DNA from: CAZXCQ01 sp964639275 | GTDB lineage: Bacteria > Desulfobacterota > DSM-4660 > Desulfatiglandales > Desulfatiglandaceae | Direction of reading: 5' to 3' | NCBI GenBank assembly: GCA_964639275.1 | Contig: CAZXCQ010000051.1 | Span: 1-26,146 of the forward strand | Length of the DNA stretch: 26,146 nucleotides | Part shown: positions 14,620 through 22,081 of the stretch, one piece after another | Layout of the letters: each line of letters begins with the position of its first letter | Numbering within the stretch: the stretch's first letter is position 1 | The notes under the pieces: model-generated | Told to the model about the DNA's origin: nothing | Databases searched by the model: none | The model's input: the letters and a program-made list of their open reading frames with translations, nothing else | Made by a program: the position numbers and the translations under genes

Positions 14620-16113
14620 CTATGCCAACTTGGGGGGAAATTCGGGGAGCTGGTCAAATAGGGGATGGACCGAGCCATCCCTTATCCGTGCCGCTCGCTT
14701 TGCCGCGGCCTTGTATCTCTCAAAATCGGCCAGCACATAAACGGAAAGCTTCTGGGCCTCAAGCGACCCCTCGGCGTGGATGGTCAGCACATCCTCATAG
14801 GATGATGTCAGGTCTCTGATGAGTTTTACAAGCCGCAACCGATGCTCCGTTGGGACTCCGGCCCTGGCGCCAAGGTACTTGTCGAGCAAATCATGGGTCT
14901 CTGGATTAAAATAGTCCTTTGATGAGGGACACGTTGCAACGATGCCCCCGGCAATATCCTGGATATATTTTGTTGCCTGATGCCAGTTATCCGCAAAATA
15001 GAATTTGCAGATGTTGGCGTACATGGGGTTTGGGTATACGAGATCGGAATCAGGTTCGGAAACACAGTGTTCGCATGCAGCCCGGCCCATGACCGCCGTT
15101 GCCTCGGTGTACATCGTCAGCCATGTCAGTTTCTCGCGGATATGACCGGCCTTTTCTATTCCGTTATACTCGGCCATGAGTGCGGCTGCACCGGTCACTA
15201 TTTCTAACTCGGCGGCCTTATAGGTCTCTGCGCTGAGTCGATGAAAGTTTGCAAACATATAGGCAACTTGACCTGCGAACTCCCACTCCCCTTTTAGATA
15301 AATCCTCTCGTTGGGAACAAAGACATCCTCAAAGACTATTGTGGCGTCATTGATGTATATACTCGCGCTGATGGGATGATCAAAGACGTTTTCAGGATCA
15401 CTGACCTCCGGTTGTGCAGAGATAAGGGTCACGCCTTTGGTATTGACCGGTATGGCAAAGGCCACTGCATACTCTTTGTCAGGCTCTCCCATGGCCCGAC
15501 AGGGGGCCACCAGGATCTCATTGCACAGGGGGGCCTGGCTGATGTGGGTCTTGGCACCTCTGACGATGATTCCGTCTTTCCTCTCTTCAACGATCCGCAC
15601 ATAGTAATCCTTGTGAGTCTCTTGCTGAGAGGGTCTCAGACTTCTGTCTCCCTTGACATCGGTGAGGGCCATCGCAAATGAAAGATCATTTTTTTGAAGA
15701 AATCTTCGATATTCTTCGACACGTCCCGCATAATCCGTGCCGTATTTTTTGTCAATCCGTGGGGTGACAACGGTTAGGGCGTTGAGTCCATCCTTGGCGA
15801 CAAATTTGGCCCCCGAAGGTTTGCCAAAACAGACCCTGGCCCATAGCCTTACAACCTCTCGCAATCTGAGAAGATCTTCCCGGCTCTTCTGTGGCATCAA
15901 GGCAAAGCTCACCCGGTCGCCTTCCGCATTCCTTTCAGTGAGCAGGTCCTGGTATCGCGGGGCCTGATTGAGCACATAGTCCATGGCCATCCAGTCCCTG
16001 CAGATCCTGAGTATCGGGTGTTGGGTGACATCCCCGACCCTTTCCCCATCACAATAAACCACCCTGTCGTCTTTCAGGCTTTCGAGGTATTGTTCAGGTG
16101 TCTTTAGTGGCAT
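14620..16113 (-). CDS. 4-hydroxybutyryl-CoA dehydratase / 4-hydroxyphenylacetate 3-hydroxylase family flavoprotein
   Basis: The 497-residue protein follows the AbfD/HpaB fold along its whole length: IDKKYGTDYAGRV, ALTDVKGDRSLRPS, IVRGAKTHIS, VFVPNERIYL and QDIAGGIVATCPSSKDY all have close counterparts in Clostridium AbfD. AbfD binds a [4Fe-4S] cluster with Cys99, Cys103, His292 and Cys299. Here only Cys95 and His291 could correspond; the second Cys is missing (VCFGKPSGAKF) and Tyr298 stands where Cys299 would be. A radical dehydratase activity with the same cluster is therefore doubtful, and an FAD- or FADH2-using hydroxylase, isomerase or dehydrogenase on a CoA ester is possible. The ATG is preceded by GAGGGGG. 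It is 298 bp from the next gene upstream and so is probably a separate unit. Confidence 0.82.
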   Translation of the reverse strand: MPLKTPEQYLESLKDDRVVYCDGERVGDVTQHPILRICRDWMAMDYVLNQAPRYQDLLTERNAEGDRVSFALMPQKSREDLLRLREVVRLWARVCFGKPSGAKFVAKDGLNALTVVTPRIDKKYGTDYAGRVEEYRRFLQKNDLSFAMALTDVKGDRSLRPSQQETHKDYYVRIVEERKDGIIVRGAKTHISQAPLCNEILVAPCRAMGEPDKEYAVAFAIPVNTKGVTLISAQPEVSDPENVFDHPISASIYINDATIVFEDVFVPNERIYLKGEWEFAGQVAYMFANFHRLSAETYKAAELEIVTGAAALMAEYNGIEKAGHIREKLTWLTMYTEATAVMGRAACEHCVSEPDSDLVYPNPMYANICKFYFADNWHQATKYIQDIAGGIVATCPSSKDYFNPETHDLLDKYLGARAGVPTEHRLRLVKLIRDLTSSYEDVLTIHAEGSLEAQKLSVYVLADFERYKAAAKRAARIRDGSVHPLFDQLPEFPPKLA

Positions 16114-16246
16114 CTTGCCCCCTCTTTTGTTACAGGATTGGCGATTGTCGATTTGCGATTGTCGATTGAAAAATATCTAAAAAACAAGATGATAAATCCC
16201 CAAGAACCCAAAAACATTTTCTTGAACACTATAGTATCAATTCAGC

Positions 16247-16348
16247 TTTTTTCGTAACACTTTGGCTTTTTTCAAAATCGGCACTTGGAGAGGGCAATGA
16301 GGGTTCCGGAATCCCCATTGCCCTGCTTTCACAAAGCTAAGGTGTTAC
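16247..16348. repeat. Family 2 hairpin repeat, copy 2 with terminal inverted repeats
   Basis: The ends GTAACACTTTGGCTTT (16253-16268) and AAAGCTAAGGTGTTAC (16333-16348) are inverted copies with two mismatches. The centre carries GGGCAATGAGGGTTCCGGAA followed by TCCCCATTGCCC, which folds through GGGCAATG/CATTGCCC. The compensated change from GGAATG/CATTCC in copy 1 keeps the pairing. Confidence 0.78.
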
Positions 16349-16432
16349 CTTTTTTCAAAATTGGAACTGAGACAGGGGAATGGGGGTTAGGAAATCCCCA
16401 TACCCCGGGTTTCAAAGGGCTAAAGTGTTATA
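16349..16432. repeat. Family 2 hairpin repeat, copy 3, tandem with copy 2
   Basis: Core GAACTGAGACAGGGGAATGG, then GGGTTAGGAAATCCCCATACCCC, ending GGGCTAAAGTGTTATA. It directly follows copy 2 with a period of about 83 bp. Its core up to GGGGAATG matches copy 1 (GAACTGAGACAGGGGAATG against GTAACTGAGACAGGGGAATG). Its end overlaps the stop region of the hydrolase gene at 16412. The rest of the gap 16114-16246 holds short GATTGTCGATT repeats (16140-16168) and no gene. Confidence 0.72.
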
Positions 16433-17401
16433 ATGGTTCAAAGAGAAGCGGACCCCTTTATCCACCGTGTCCCTGGAAACAGCATGCATCTCCTCGAGGT
16501 ATCTCAGATGCGAAATGGCCTCTCCGGTTGCAAACCATTTTTGGGCCAGGGGAAATTGGTCCCACGACCGGTATGCGATGTCCCACGTCATCTCCGAGGC
16601 AACCTGGAAGGCGTTTTTGGGACCGGCCTGGAGTATCCTGAGGACCTCTTTGGCCCGCCGGTCGTGGTGTGTCTTTAGCTCCTCAATCCGCTCTTTAAAA
16701 TTTCTAAAAAGCCGTCTGTGCCCGGGTAACACCAGATCGACCGCCAGCCCGCTGACCTTGTCGAGACTGGCCAGATAATCCCTTAGGGGGTCTTCCTGAT
16801 CGGACCAGCACTGGATGTTAGGGGTGATATCGTTGAGGATGTGGTCTCCGGAGATGAGAATCCTTTTCTCCGGTTCATAGAGGCAGGTGTGACCCCGGGT
16901 ATGACCGGGGGTCTCGATACACCTAAAAAGGTAGCCCCCGACCCTGATCGTGTCGTCATCTCTCAGGATGCTCAGCTCCGGAACCCACGCCGACCTGAAC
17001 CGGTAACCCGGGTGGCTCTCCAGGGCATTTTGAAGCTCGTTTCTTGGAAAGCCCATAAGACCGGCGTATTCGACCATCGGTTCCCAGCCCCCCCAGGCCT
17101 CGATGATCTCGGTGTCCGGCCGGTTAAAGTATGTCCGGGTGGTCTCTGTAACCAGTCTGGATACGAGGCCGAAATGATCGGCATGGAGGTGCGTGATAAA
17201 GAGGTCGGTCTCCCTCAGATCAATATCCAGTTCTTTGAGACCGCCCTTCATGGCCTCAAGGCACTCCTCCCGGTTTAGGCCCGTATCAATCACCAGATTC
17301 CGATCCGCTCCCCTTATCACATAGGAGTTGAGGTATTTGAGCGGGCTCTTTGGGAGGGGTATTTTTATCCGGAACAGGTCCGGCAAGATCTCTTCCATCA
17401 T
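16412..17401 (-). CDS. Metallo-beta-lactamase-fold hydrolase
   Basis: Probable binuclear-metal hydrolase of the glyoxalase II / lactamase superfamily; the substrate is not evident. The metal motif THLHADHFG gives His71, His73, Asp75 and His76. Later ligands fit CIETPGHTRGHTCLYE and LISGDHIL, and PGHRRLF contributes the last His. A C-terminal helical part of about 90 residues follows, as in MBL hydrolases acting on thioesters. The ATG at 17401 is chosen because AAAGGA lies 7-8 bases upstream; a GTG at 17407 and a second ATG at 17398 are alternatives. The length is 330 residues. It lies 234 bp downstream of the acyl-CoA operon, beyond its likely terminator. A thioesterase-like role beside CoA-ester enzymes is inference. 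Confidence 0.88.
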   Translation of the reverse strand: MMEEILPDLFRIKIPLPKSPLKYLNSYVIRGADRNLVIDTGLNREECLEAMKGGLKELDIDLRETDLFITHLHADHFGLVSRLVTETTRTYFNRPDTEIIEAWGGWEPMVEYAGLMGFPRNELQNALESHPGYRFRSAWVPELSILRDDDTIRVGGYLFRCIETPGHTRGHTCLYEPEKRILISGDHILNDITPNIQCWSDQEDPLRDYLASLDKVSGLAVDLVLPGHRRLFRNFKERIEELKTHHDRRAKEVLRILQAGPKNAFQVASEMTWDIAYRSWDQFPLAQKWFATGEAISHLRYLEEMHAVSRDTVDKGVRFSLNHYNTLAL

Positions 17402-17531
17402 AAACACGTCCTTTCACTGTAGCAGGAACTCAATCAGAGTCTTGGTTTGTAACTTCTCCGTAAGATGCAAGTATCTTTTAGGTTAATCTATTTGATTCAT
17501 TAGTAAAAAGGTTTTCCCGTCTGAAAAGAAA

Positions 17532-17582
17532 CCGCAGCTGAGAAAACTGACCACTAACCACTGACCACTAATTTCGCTGCGG
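17532..17582 (-). terminator. Likely terminator of the acyl-CoA operon, with tandem repeat in the loop
   Basis: On the minus strand, CCGCAGC (17582-17576) pairs with GCTGCGG (17538-17532) and is followed by TTTCTTTT. The loop contains two tandem 14-base units of ACTGACCACTAACC type (17546-17573, plus strand). It lies about 55-105 bases after the stop codon of the reductase gene. The remaining gap bases (17408-17531) hold no gene; GTAACTTCTC near 17451 resembles a solitary family 1 end. Confidence 0.55.
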
Positions 17583-17635
17583 CCTTGGAGACTTCTTACG
17601 AGACCCTTAATTTTGAAGAAAGCCAAATCAATAAT

Positions 17636-18793
17636 TTATACCAAAATATCCAGATTTTCAAGGGGGTAGGAGACACAGGAATGGACATAGCCAAACTGCC
17701 TGTCCGACTTCCGGACCAGGGCACCGGGGGGCTGGAAGACCTTTCCGGCCAGGATTTTTGCCCTGCACATGCTGCACTCACCGGAACGGCAGAGGGACGC
17801 GACCGTGATGCCGCCGCTTTCCAGGGCCGCGAGGAGTGTCTCACCGGCACTCCCTCTTAGGGTCTTGTGGCCATTGACCGTTATGGTAAAGATATCGTCT
17901 GGCCTTGTCTCCTCGGTCCAGCCAGGATAATCGCAGATATTCTTGGGCGTGCCGTAGAGCTCTTTCCTGATCTTCCGTCTCTGGATCCCCAGTCTTTCCA
18001 GCTCGGGAATACAAAACGCAACCATCTCTTGAGGGCCGCACAGGTAAAAAGTCTTGTCTCCCACCTTTTCAAGCGTCTCCCCTATAAGACGACCCGTGAT
18101 CAGACCGCTGTGGCCCTGGTATCCCTCTCCCGGCTCTTCAATGACCGGCACGTAGTGGATATTCTCAAAACGCTCCGATATCGTCTTTAGCGTATTGTGA
18201 AAAATGGCGTCATCAAGGCCCTTGTTTCCATAGAAGAGATATATCACGCGGTCGAGACCGCATTCAACAACCTCACGGATCATACTCATAAAGGGGGTGA
18301 TGCCGCTTCCCCCTGCAAGAAACACCATCTTCCTGTCATGAAAGAGGGGGTTGAAATAGAAGTCTCCCGCGGGTCCGGAACTCTCAAAGATGTGCCCCGT
18401 TTTTATCTCATCGAGGAGATAGTTTGAAACCAGCCCCCCCTCCACGCGTCTCACGGTGATATCATAATACCCGGTCTGATTGGGAGGCGAGGAGATGCTA
18501 TAAGGCCGGGTGGTTCGGACCTTTTCTATCTCCAGAGACAGCGAGATATACTGGCCCGCCTGAAAAGGGGGGAGATAATGCCCTGTGGAGACCAGTCGCA
18601 GCGTCGTGGTGGATGGCGTCTCTTCGATGATGTCCGAGACACGGAGTTCCAGCCGGGGGGGGTGGAGAAGATTGATGTACTGCTCAGGGGCATCTTTATC
18701 CCTGGTGTAGTCTATTCCGTACTTTCTGCTTGTCTCTATCTCCTCGACAATCTGGTGGTATCCGTCAAATTCCTGGAAGATCGCCTTTTTCAT
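17636..18793 (-). CDS. FAD/NAD(P)-binding reductase with C-terminal 2Fe-2S ferredoxin domain (PaaE-like)
   Basis: Electron-transfer flavoprotein moving electrons between NAD(P)H, FAD and a plant-type [2Fe-2S] cluster. From ATG 18793 (AGGGGG just upstream) it has 385 residues. Residues 1-45 have no recognised motif. The FAD domain has RPYSISS (96-102), the NAD domain AGGSGITPF (160-168) and YLCGPQEM (250-257). The ferredoxin domain has Cys335, Cys340, Cys343 and Cys373 (CRSGECSMC, then HSC). The order FAD-NAD-2Fe-2S is that of phenylacetyl-CoA oxygenase reductase PaaE and HCP reductase. An upstream in-frame extension to 18979 was dropped because it runs through the preceding gene. Only one base separates it from the stop codon of the FAD oxidoreductase gene, so the two are almost surely co-translated. 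Confidence 0.9.
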   Translation of the reverse strand: MKKAIFQEFDGYHQIVEEIETSRKYGIDYTRDKDAPEQYINLLHPPRLELRVSDIIEETPSTTTLRLVSTGHYLPPFQAGQYISLSLEIEKVRTTRPYSISSPPNQTGYYDITVRRVEGGLVSNYLLDEIKTGHIFESSGPAGDFYFNPLFHDRKMVFLAGGSGITPFMSMIREVVECGLDRVIYLFYGNKGLDDAIFHNTLKTISERFENIHYVPVIEEPGEGYQGHSGLITGRLIGETLEKVGDKTFYLCGPQEMVAFCIPELERLGIQRRKIRKELYGTPKNICDYPGWTEETRPDDIFTITVNGHKTLRGSAGETLLAALESGGITVASLCRSGECSMCRAKILAGKVFQPPGALVRKSDRQFGYVHSCVSYPLENLDILV

Positions 18794-18794
18794 G

Positions 18795-20297
18795 TTACCC
18801 CCTGTCGTATTCCTTGATGATTGAATTGGCCGCAGACAGGCCGGCCTGTAAGGTGGGCTGAAAACCGCAGTCTCCGATCCATCCACTGGCAAAGTAGAGG
18901 CCTTTGATGGGAGAGTTTCGGCCCGGCTGGAAAAACATGGAGTCCTTTGTGTACTGCTCAAAGCCGTAGATGGCACCATTCGGGTGCCCCAGATATCGCA
19001 TGAGGGTCAGCGGTGTCGCCACTTCCAGCTCCTCGATGTGTTTTCGCACATCGGGAAAGACGCCTTCGACCCTCCGCAACATGGCCTCGGCGCATCGGTA
19101 TTTTGTGTCGTGATACCGTGAGGGGGGGATGCGCAGCCAGGGCTCGCCATATTTCAGGGTAACGATGTTGGCCTGACAGGTCCCGGGGGGAGAAAACCCA
19201 GGGTCAGCCACATCATAACAGCTCAGGACCATCATCTCATCATCGATATCCACCCTTCGCATCCGATCCAGATTTCTGTCGGTGATATCCGTATGGGCCA
19301 TGAGAAAGGTGGTGGATTCGGTGATACCCAGCTCCGAAGGGTCGCAGTCAAGCCCCGCAAAAATAATAAATGCGGAGGGGCTGAGCGTCCTTCCCCGCAT
19401 CTCCCTCAGGGCCTGACCCGGTACGTCTTCGGGGTCAATAAGCCGGACATAGGTGGAGACCTGTGAGGCATTGGAGACGACAGTCCTCGCGGGTATGTGA
19501 TCGCCATCTTGGATGATGACCCCCCTGACAGCGCCGTTCTCCACGAGGATCTTCTCTGCACCGCAGTTAAAGCGGGCCGTGCCGCCACTAGAGAGAAACC
19601 GGTTCAGGAGGGCATTGGAGAGGGCCTGGGAGCCGCCTTTCAGGTGAAAGGGTTTAAACTCGATATAGACAAAGAATAGCATGGCCAGATAGGCAAAGGA
19701 GAGTCTCGTGGGCGGCAGACCCAGAAACCCCCAATAGACCGAGATCACCGCCTTGAGCAACGGGTCGGTAAAGAGCTGATCCAGCACCTCGATCGCGGGC
19801 CTGAAGGCGTGGCTGTAAAGGACCGGGTATTTGTCACGGGAGGGTTCAGGATCTTTGAAATAGAAGGCTGCCAGCATCTGGTTGGCATAGGTGTAGGCCA
19901 GGTCAAAGAACCTTTCTATCCCCTCTCTTTCGTGCGGGAACCTCGCCTGAAGTTCAGAAATAACCTGGTCCTTGTTGGTCTTGAGGCGCAAACTTGACCC
20001 ATCGGGCATGGCCACATGAAAGAGATCGGGCATCTCGACAAATGCCAGATCATCCATTACCCCCAGCTTGTCGAGGAGCATCCGGAGAGGCCCCGGCATT
20101 TCCGGGGTTCCCATCCCGCTGAGCTGGTGAAGTGCCACCTCAAATTCAAACCGGCCGCGGCAGAAGCTGGTGGCACATCCGCCAGGCACGTTATGTCTTT
20201 CAAGGAGCAGGACATGGAGTCCCTTTTGCGCCAACCCCGCAGATGCGGTTAGCCCCCCGTTACCCGCCCCGATCACGATTGCATCGTATCCTTCCAT
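18795..20297 (-). CDS. CrtI-like FAD-dependent oxidoreductase (phytoene desaturase / retinol saturase superfamily)
   Basis: Flavoprotein of the amine-oxidase-like group whose members desaturate, isomerise or saturate long conjugated or allylic substrates. The dinucleotide-binding motif VIGAGNGGLTAS is at 8-19, followed by LLLERHNVPGGCATSF. The C-terminal FAD-binding segment GLYFASGWIGDCGFQPT(L)QAG is near 470-490. At 500 residues it is complete. No carotenoid genes are nearby, so carotenoid synthesis is unlikely. The gene lies 8 bp after the acyl-CoA ligase gene and 1 bp before the reductase gene, which could supply or take its electrons. Its substrate may therefore be an acyl or enoyl compound of this operon; that is inference. 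Confidence 0.85.
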   Translation of the reverse strand: MEGYDAIVIGAGNGGLTASAGLAQKGLHVLLLERHNVPGGCATSFCRGRFEFEVALHQLSGMGTPEMPGPLRMLLDKLGVMDDLAFVEMPDLFHVAMPDGSSLRLKTNKDQVISELQARFPHEREGIERFFDLAYTYANQMLAAFYFKDPEPSRDKYPVLYSHAFRPAIEVLDQLFTDPLLKAVISVYWGFLGLPPTRLSFAYLAMLFFVYIEFKPFHLKGGSQALSNALLNRFLSSGGTARFNCGAEKILVENGAVRGVIIQDGDHIPARTVVSNASQVSTYVRLIDPEDVPGQALREMRGRTLSPSAFIIFAGLDCDPSELGITESTTFLMAHTDITDRNLDRMRRVDIDDEMMVLSCYDVADPGFSPPGTCQANIVTLKYGEPWLRIPPSRYHDTKYRCAEAMLRRVEGVFPDVRKHIEELEVATPLTLMRYLGHPNGAIYGFEQYTKDSMFFQPGRNSPIKGLYFASGWIGDCGFQPTLQAGLSAANSIIKEYDRG

Positions 20298-20305
20298 CTA
20301 TCCTC

Positions 20306-21982
20306 CTATTCCCCCTTCTTTGCCCGTTCGATCTCCATCTCCTTGAGCTTTCTTCGCATGACCTTGCCGACCGTGCTCTTGGGAAGTTCATCCATAAACT
20401 CCACCAGCTTCGGCACCTTGTAGGCCGCGAGTTTTTCCCTGCAAAAGGAGATCACCTCGGCTTCCGTCAGGGTCTCACCCGGCCTGGCCACGACAAAGGC
20501 CTTGACCGTCTCACCGCGGTAGGGGTCCGGGAGCCCCACGGCGCATGCCTCCTGTATCTTGGGATGCTCGTACAGGACCTCGTCGATATCCCGGGGGTAG
20601 ACATTGTAACCACCGGCGATGATCATATCCTTTTTGCGATCCACGATAAAGAGATACCCCTCGTCGTCCATATACCCGATATCTCCGGTATAAAACCACC
20701 CGTCCCGGATGGCATCGGCGGTCTCCTCGGGCCTCTTGTAATACCCCTGTGTGAGCTGGGGACCCTTTAGCAAGATCTCACCTGATTCCCCGATGGCCAG
20801 ATCCCTTGTGCCTGTCTCCAGATCCACAATGCGGCAGTCCGTATCCGTGACCGGGACACCCACACTTCCCACCTTTGTCCTCCCTCGCCAGGGGTTGGCG
20901 TGGGAGAGCGGAGAGGTCTCGGTCAGACCATATACCTCGATGATGGTCGCGCCCACTGTCTTTTCCCACTCCCGGATCGTCTCCACGGCCAGGGGGGCGG
21001 CCCCGGATACACAACCCTTGATAAAGGAGAAGTCTGTCTTTTGGAAGTCCGGGTGGTTGAGAAGCCCCACATAGATGGTCGGGACACAGGGAAACCAGTC
21101 AGGACGGTATTTTCGGGTCATCTCAAGGACGATCCCCGGTTCGGGCCGTGGGATCAGGATGACGGTCAACCCCCTGTAGATACACTGGTTCATGACCGCT
21201 GTGAAGCCCGCAGAATGGAAGATCGGGAAGATGCCGATCACGCTCTCTTTCCCATCTTGCGCGTCATAGACCCAGACCTTTAACTGCTGGACGTTGATAC
21301 TGAGGTTGGCATGGCTCAGCATGACCCCTTTGGAGATCCCGGTGGTCCCCCCGGTGTACAGGAGGGCGGCCAGGTCATCAAAGGCCACATCGGTCCTGGG
21401 CGGGGTGGCGGGATATCTCTTTAGGAGGTCCATAAAGTCGTGCACCCCCTCATCCGGATCTGTCTTGCGGTGGAGGTCCTTTTTTACAAAGGGAAAGATC
21501 TGTTTTTGGGGAAAGGGGAGGTAGTCGCGGATATGGCAGGTGATCACGGTCTCGATCCCGGTCCTTTCCCTGAGCTTGAGGATCCTGGGTATCAGGAGAT
21601 CCAGGCTGATGGCCATCTTTGAATCTGAGTCGTTGAGCTGATATGCCAGTTCGCTTTCCGTATAGAGGGGGTTATGCATGACCACAACGGCACCCAGCCT
21701 GAACACCGCATAGGCGGCAATCACCACCTGGGGGATATTGGGCAGCAGGATGGCCACCTTGTCCCCCTTCTGGATACCCAGCGCAGAAATGGCCGCGGCA
21801 AACCGGTTGACCAGTTCATCCAGTTCCCTGTAGGTGATCCTCTTCCCCATCATGATGAGGGCCACATTGTCAGGAAATCTCCTGGCCGTTCTCTCAAGCG
21901 CAGCGGGCATGGTGATCGTCTCATAATCCACACTGGGGGGAACCTGGGGCGCGTAGGCCTTGTGCCAGATCCTCTCTTCCAT
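20306..21982 (-). CDS. AMP-forming acyl-CoA ligase (FadD-like)
   Basis: Activates a carboxylic acid to its CoA thioester with ATP through an acyl-AMP. The P-loop LLYTGGTTGISKGVMLSHAN is near 207-226, followed by VYGLTETSP, GWFYTGDIGYMDDEGYLF, DRKKDMIIAGGYNVYP and the catalytic Lys540 in PKSTVGKVMRRK. The length of 558 residues is that of medium- or long-chain fatty acyl-CoA synthetases. It is the only activating enzyme of the operon and so likely sets the entry substrate. A tandem GGTTCA repeat lies in the 99-bp gap upstream (22010-22044). The SD before ATG 21982 is a weak GGAGGAAT-type sequence. Confidence 0.93.
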   Translation of the reverse strand: MEERIWHKAYAPQVPPSVDYETITMPAALERTARRFPDNVALIMMGKRITYRELDELVNRFAAAISALGIQKGDKVAILLPNIPQVVIAAYAVFRLGAVVVMHNPLYTESELAYQLNDSDSKMAISLDLLIPRILKLRERTGIETVITCHIRDYLPFPQKQIFPFVKKDLHRKTDPDEGVHDFMDLLKRYPATPPRTDVAFDDLAALLYTGGTTGISKGVMLSHANLSINVQQLKVWVYDAQDGKESVIGIFPIFHSAGFTAVMNQCIYRGLTVILIPRPEPGIVLEMTRKYRPDWFPCVPTIYVGLLNHPDFQKTDFSFIKGCVSGAAPLAVETIREWEKTVGATIIEVYGLTETSPLSHANPWRGRTKVGSVGVPVTDTDCRIVDLETGTRDLAIGESGEILLKGPQLTQGYYKRPEETADAIRDGWFYTGDIGYMDDEGYLFIVDRKKDMIIAGGYNVYPRDIDEVLYEHPKIQEACAVGLPDPYRGETVKAFVVARPGETLTEAEVISFCREKLAAYKVPKLVEFMDELPKSTVGKVMRRKLKEMEIERAKKGE

Positions 21983-22009
21983 GGCTATTCCTCCATAGTA
22001 TCGCCTCTC

Positions 22010-22044
22010 AAAGGTTCAGGCTTCAGAGGTTCAAAGGTTCAGGG
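22010..22044 (-). repeat. GGTTCA tandem repeat, family 3 relative
   Basis: Plus-strand AAAGGTTCAGGCTTCAGAGG is followed by further TTCAAAGGTTCAGGG, four TTCA-containing units in about 35 bases. It resembles the end sequence of the element at 13320 (GGTTCAGAGGTTCAAGGTT). It lies inside the operon between the dehydrogenase and ligase genes. Confidence 0.55.
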
Positions 22045-22081
22045 TCTTGTTGGATTTCCAAAATTTTTGGCATTTTAAATT

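Noticed and set aside
14592..14819. Plus-strand frame over the end of the AbfD-like gene
   Set aside because: Antisense shadow. Inverted bases around 14565-14611 (GCCCAA/TTGGGC with an inner CCAC/GTGG) form a hairpin but no T-run follows, so a terminator call was not made.
16247..16432. CRISPR-like array
   Set aside because: Only two adjacent units of about 83 bp, with inverted repeats and diverged sequence, no uniform spacers and no cas genes.
16285..16641. Plus-strand open frame over the family 2 repeats and the end of the hydrolase gene
   Set aside because: It is antisense to the hydrolase gene and its first third is repeat sequence; there are no family motifs.
18794..18979. 62-residue N-terminal extension of the PaaE-like reductase
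   Set aside because: It lies wholly inside the preceding FAD oxidoreductase gene in another frame; ATG 18793 has an SD and fits the domain start.
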